A DNA stretch of 7,516 nucleotides from contig VAZH01000098.1 in the NCBI GenBank assembly GCA_005884465.1, positions 1 to 7,516 of the forward strand, given 5' to 3'. The notes beneath the pieces are model-generated. The model was not told the origin of the DNA. It was given only the letters and a program-made list of their open reading frames with translations, and did not search any database. Below are positions 7,012-7,516 of the stretch, in pieces. A program made the position numbers and the translations under genes. Position 1 is the first letter of the stretch. Each line of letters starts with the position of its first letter. The stretch is from Alphaproteobacteria bacterium (GTDB lineage: Bacteria > Pseudomonadota > Alphaproteobacteria > Rhizobiales > Xanthobacteraceae).

Positions 7012-7051
7012 CGTCCGGTGTTCTCCAAGACTGAGTGCGAAAGATAGATCG

Positions 7052-7516
7052 ATGCAGGCCCTCTACGCGCAGCTTCTGGTAGGACTTATCAACGGCTCGT
7101 TCTACGCGCTCTTGAGTCTCGGGCTCGCCGTGTTTCGCGCACGGCGCGCTCTACATGATGGGCGCTTTTTGCGCCTATTTTCTGCTCAATGTGGCGGGCA
7201 TCGGATATTGGCCGGCGCTGATCATCGCTCCCATCGCGGTCGGTATTTTCGGCATGATCCTCGAGCGGACCATGCTGCAATGGCTTTCCGGCCTCGATCA
7301 CCTCTACGGATTGCTGCTGACATTCGGCTTGGCGCTGATCATCCAGGGCATCTTTCAGAATTATTTCGGGTCGTCGGGTCTGCCTTACGCGATCCCCGAT
7401 GAACTGAAGGGAGGCATGAATCTCGGCTTCATGTTCCTGCCGATCTATCGCGGCTGGGTAGTCGTCTTTTCGCTCGTGGTCTGCCTTGGGACCTGGTACC
7501 TGATCGAGCGGACGCG
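7052..7516 (+). pseudogene. livH: Branched-chain amino acid-type permease LivH, frameshifted and cut by window end
   Basis: An inner-membrane permease subunit of the Liv-type importer, disrupted as read. From the ATG at 7052 the first 27 residues (MQALYAQLLVGLINGSFYAL, then LSLGLAV) are a normal LivH start. The frame then breaks at 7133. From 7134 a different frame resumes LivH exactly: FAHGALYMMGAFCAYFLL, then ILERTMLQWL, then DHLYGLLLTFGLALIIQG, then QNYFGSSG, open to the window end. LivH proteins normally have about nine residues like IFGxLNIIN between LAV and FAHG. Those are absent and one T remains, so the net loss is about 26 bases. The original frame stops at 7402 after an unrelated tail. 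The ribosome-binding site is weak. Without this subunit the transporter should not work unless another permease substitutes. An assembly or sequencing error would look the same. Confidence 0.85.

Overview
The window is high-GC DNA with alphaproteobacterial character. The protein sequences, especially the branched-chain-type ABC transporter at the right end, look most like those of the Bradyrhizobium/Rhodopseudomonas group. That placement is from memory of the families, not from a search. All supported genes are on the + strand. No RNA gene, CRISPR array, insertion sequence or phage gene was seen.

Left part (1-2502): a compact three-gene unit. Two short-chain dehydrogenases/reductases (SDRs) are followed, with a 4-base overlap, by an ECF-type sigma factor that carries a SnoaL-like C-terminal domain. 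All three genes use the same Shine-Dalgarno core, GGAGCAG. The two SDR genes also share an almost identical segment of about 31 bases covering the ribosome-binding site and first codons, so the first SDR gene is bracketed by a direct repeat. The likely logic is a self-contained redox unit with its own sigma factor; the substrate cannot be read from the sequence.

Middle (2503-4217): an intergenic region, a gene for an unrecognised protein of about 232 residues, a small ArsC/YffB-like thioredoxin-fold gene with a TTG start, and a non-coding stretch of about 290 bases that probably holds the transporter promoter.

Right part (4218-7516): a branched-chain amino acid (HAAT/Liv-type) ABC transporter in the order livG, livF, substrate-binding protein, livH. 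A strong intrinsic terminator lies between the binding-protein gene and livH and could set the usual excess of binding protein over membrane components. livH is broken near its 5' end: about nine conserved residues are missing and the frame shifts, after which a normal LivH sequence continues to the window edge. This is either a real loss-of-function deletion or an assembly error.

Most of the window is ordinary metabolic and transport gene content. The points most worth checking are the livH lesion, the repeated leader around the first SDR, and the SDR-SDR-sigma unit. I did not find convincing evidence of a wholly new system.
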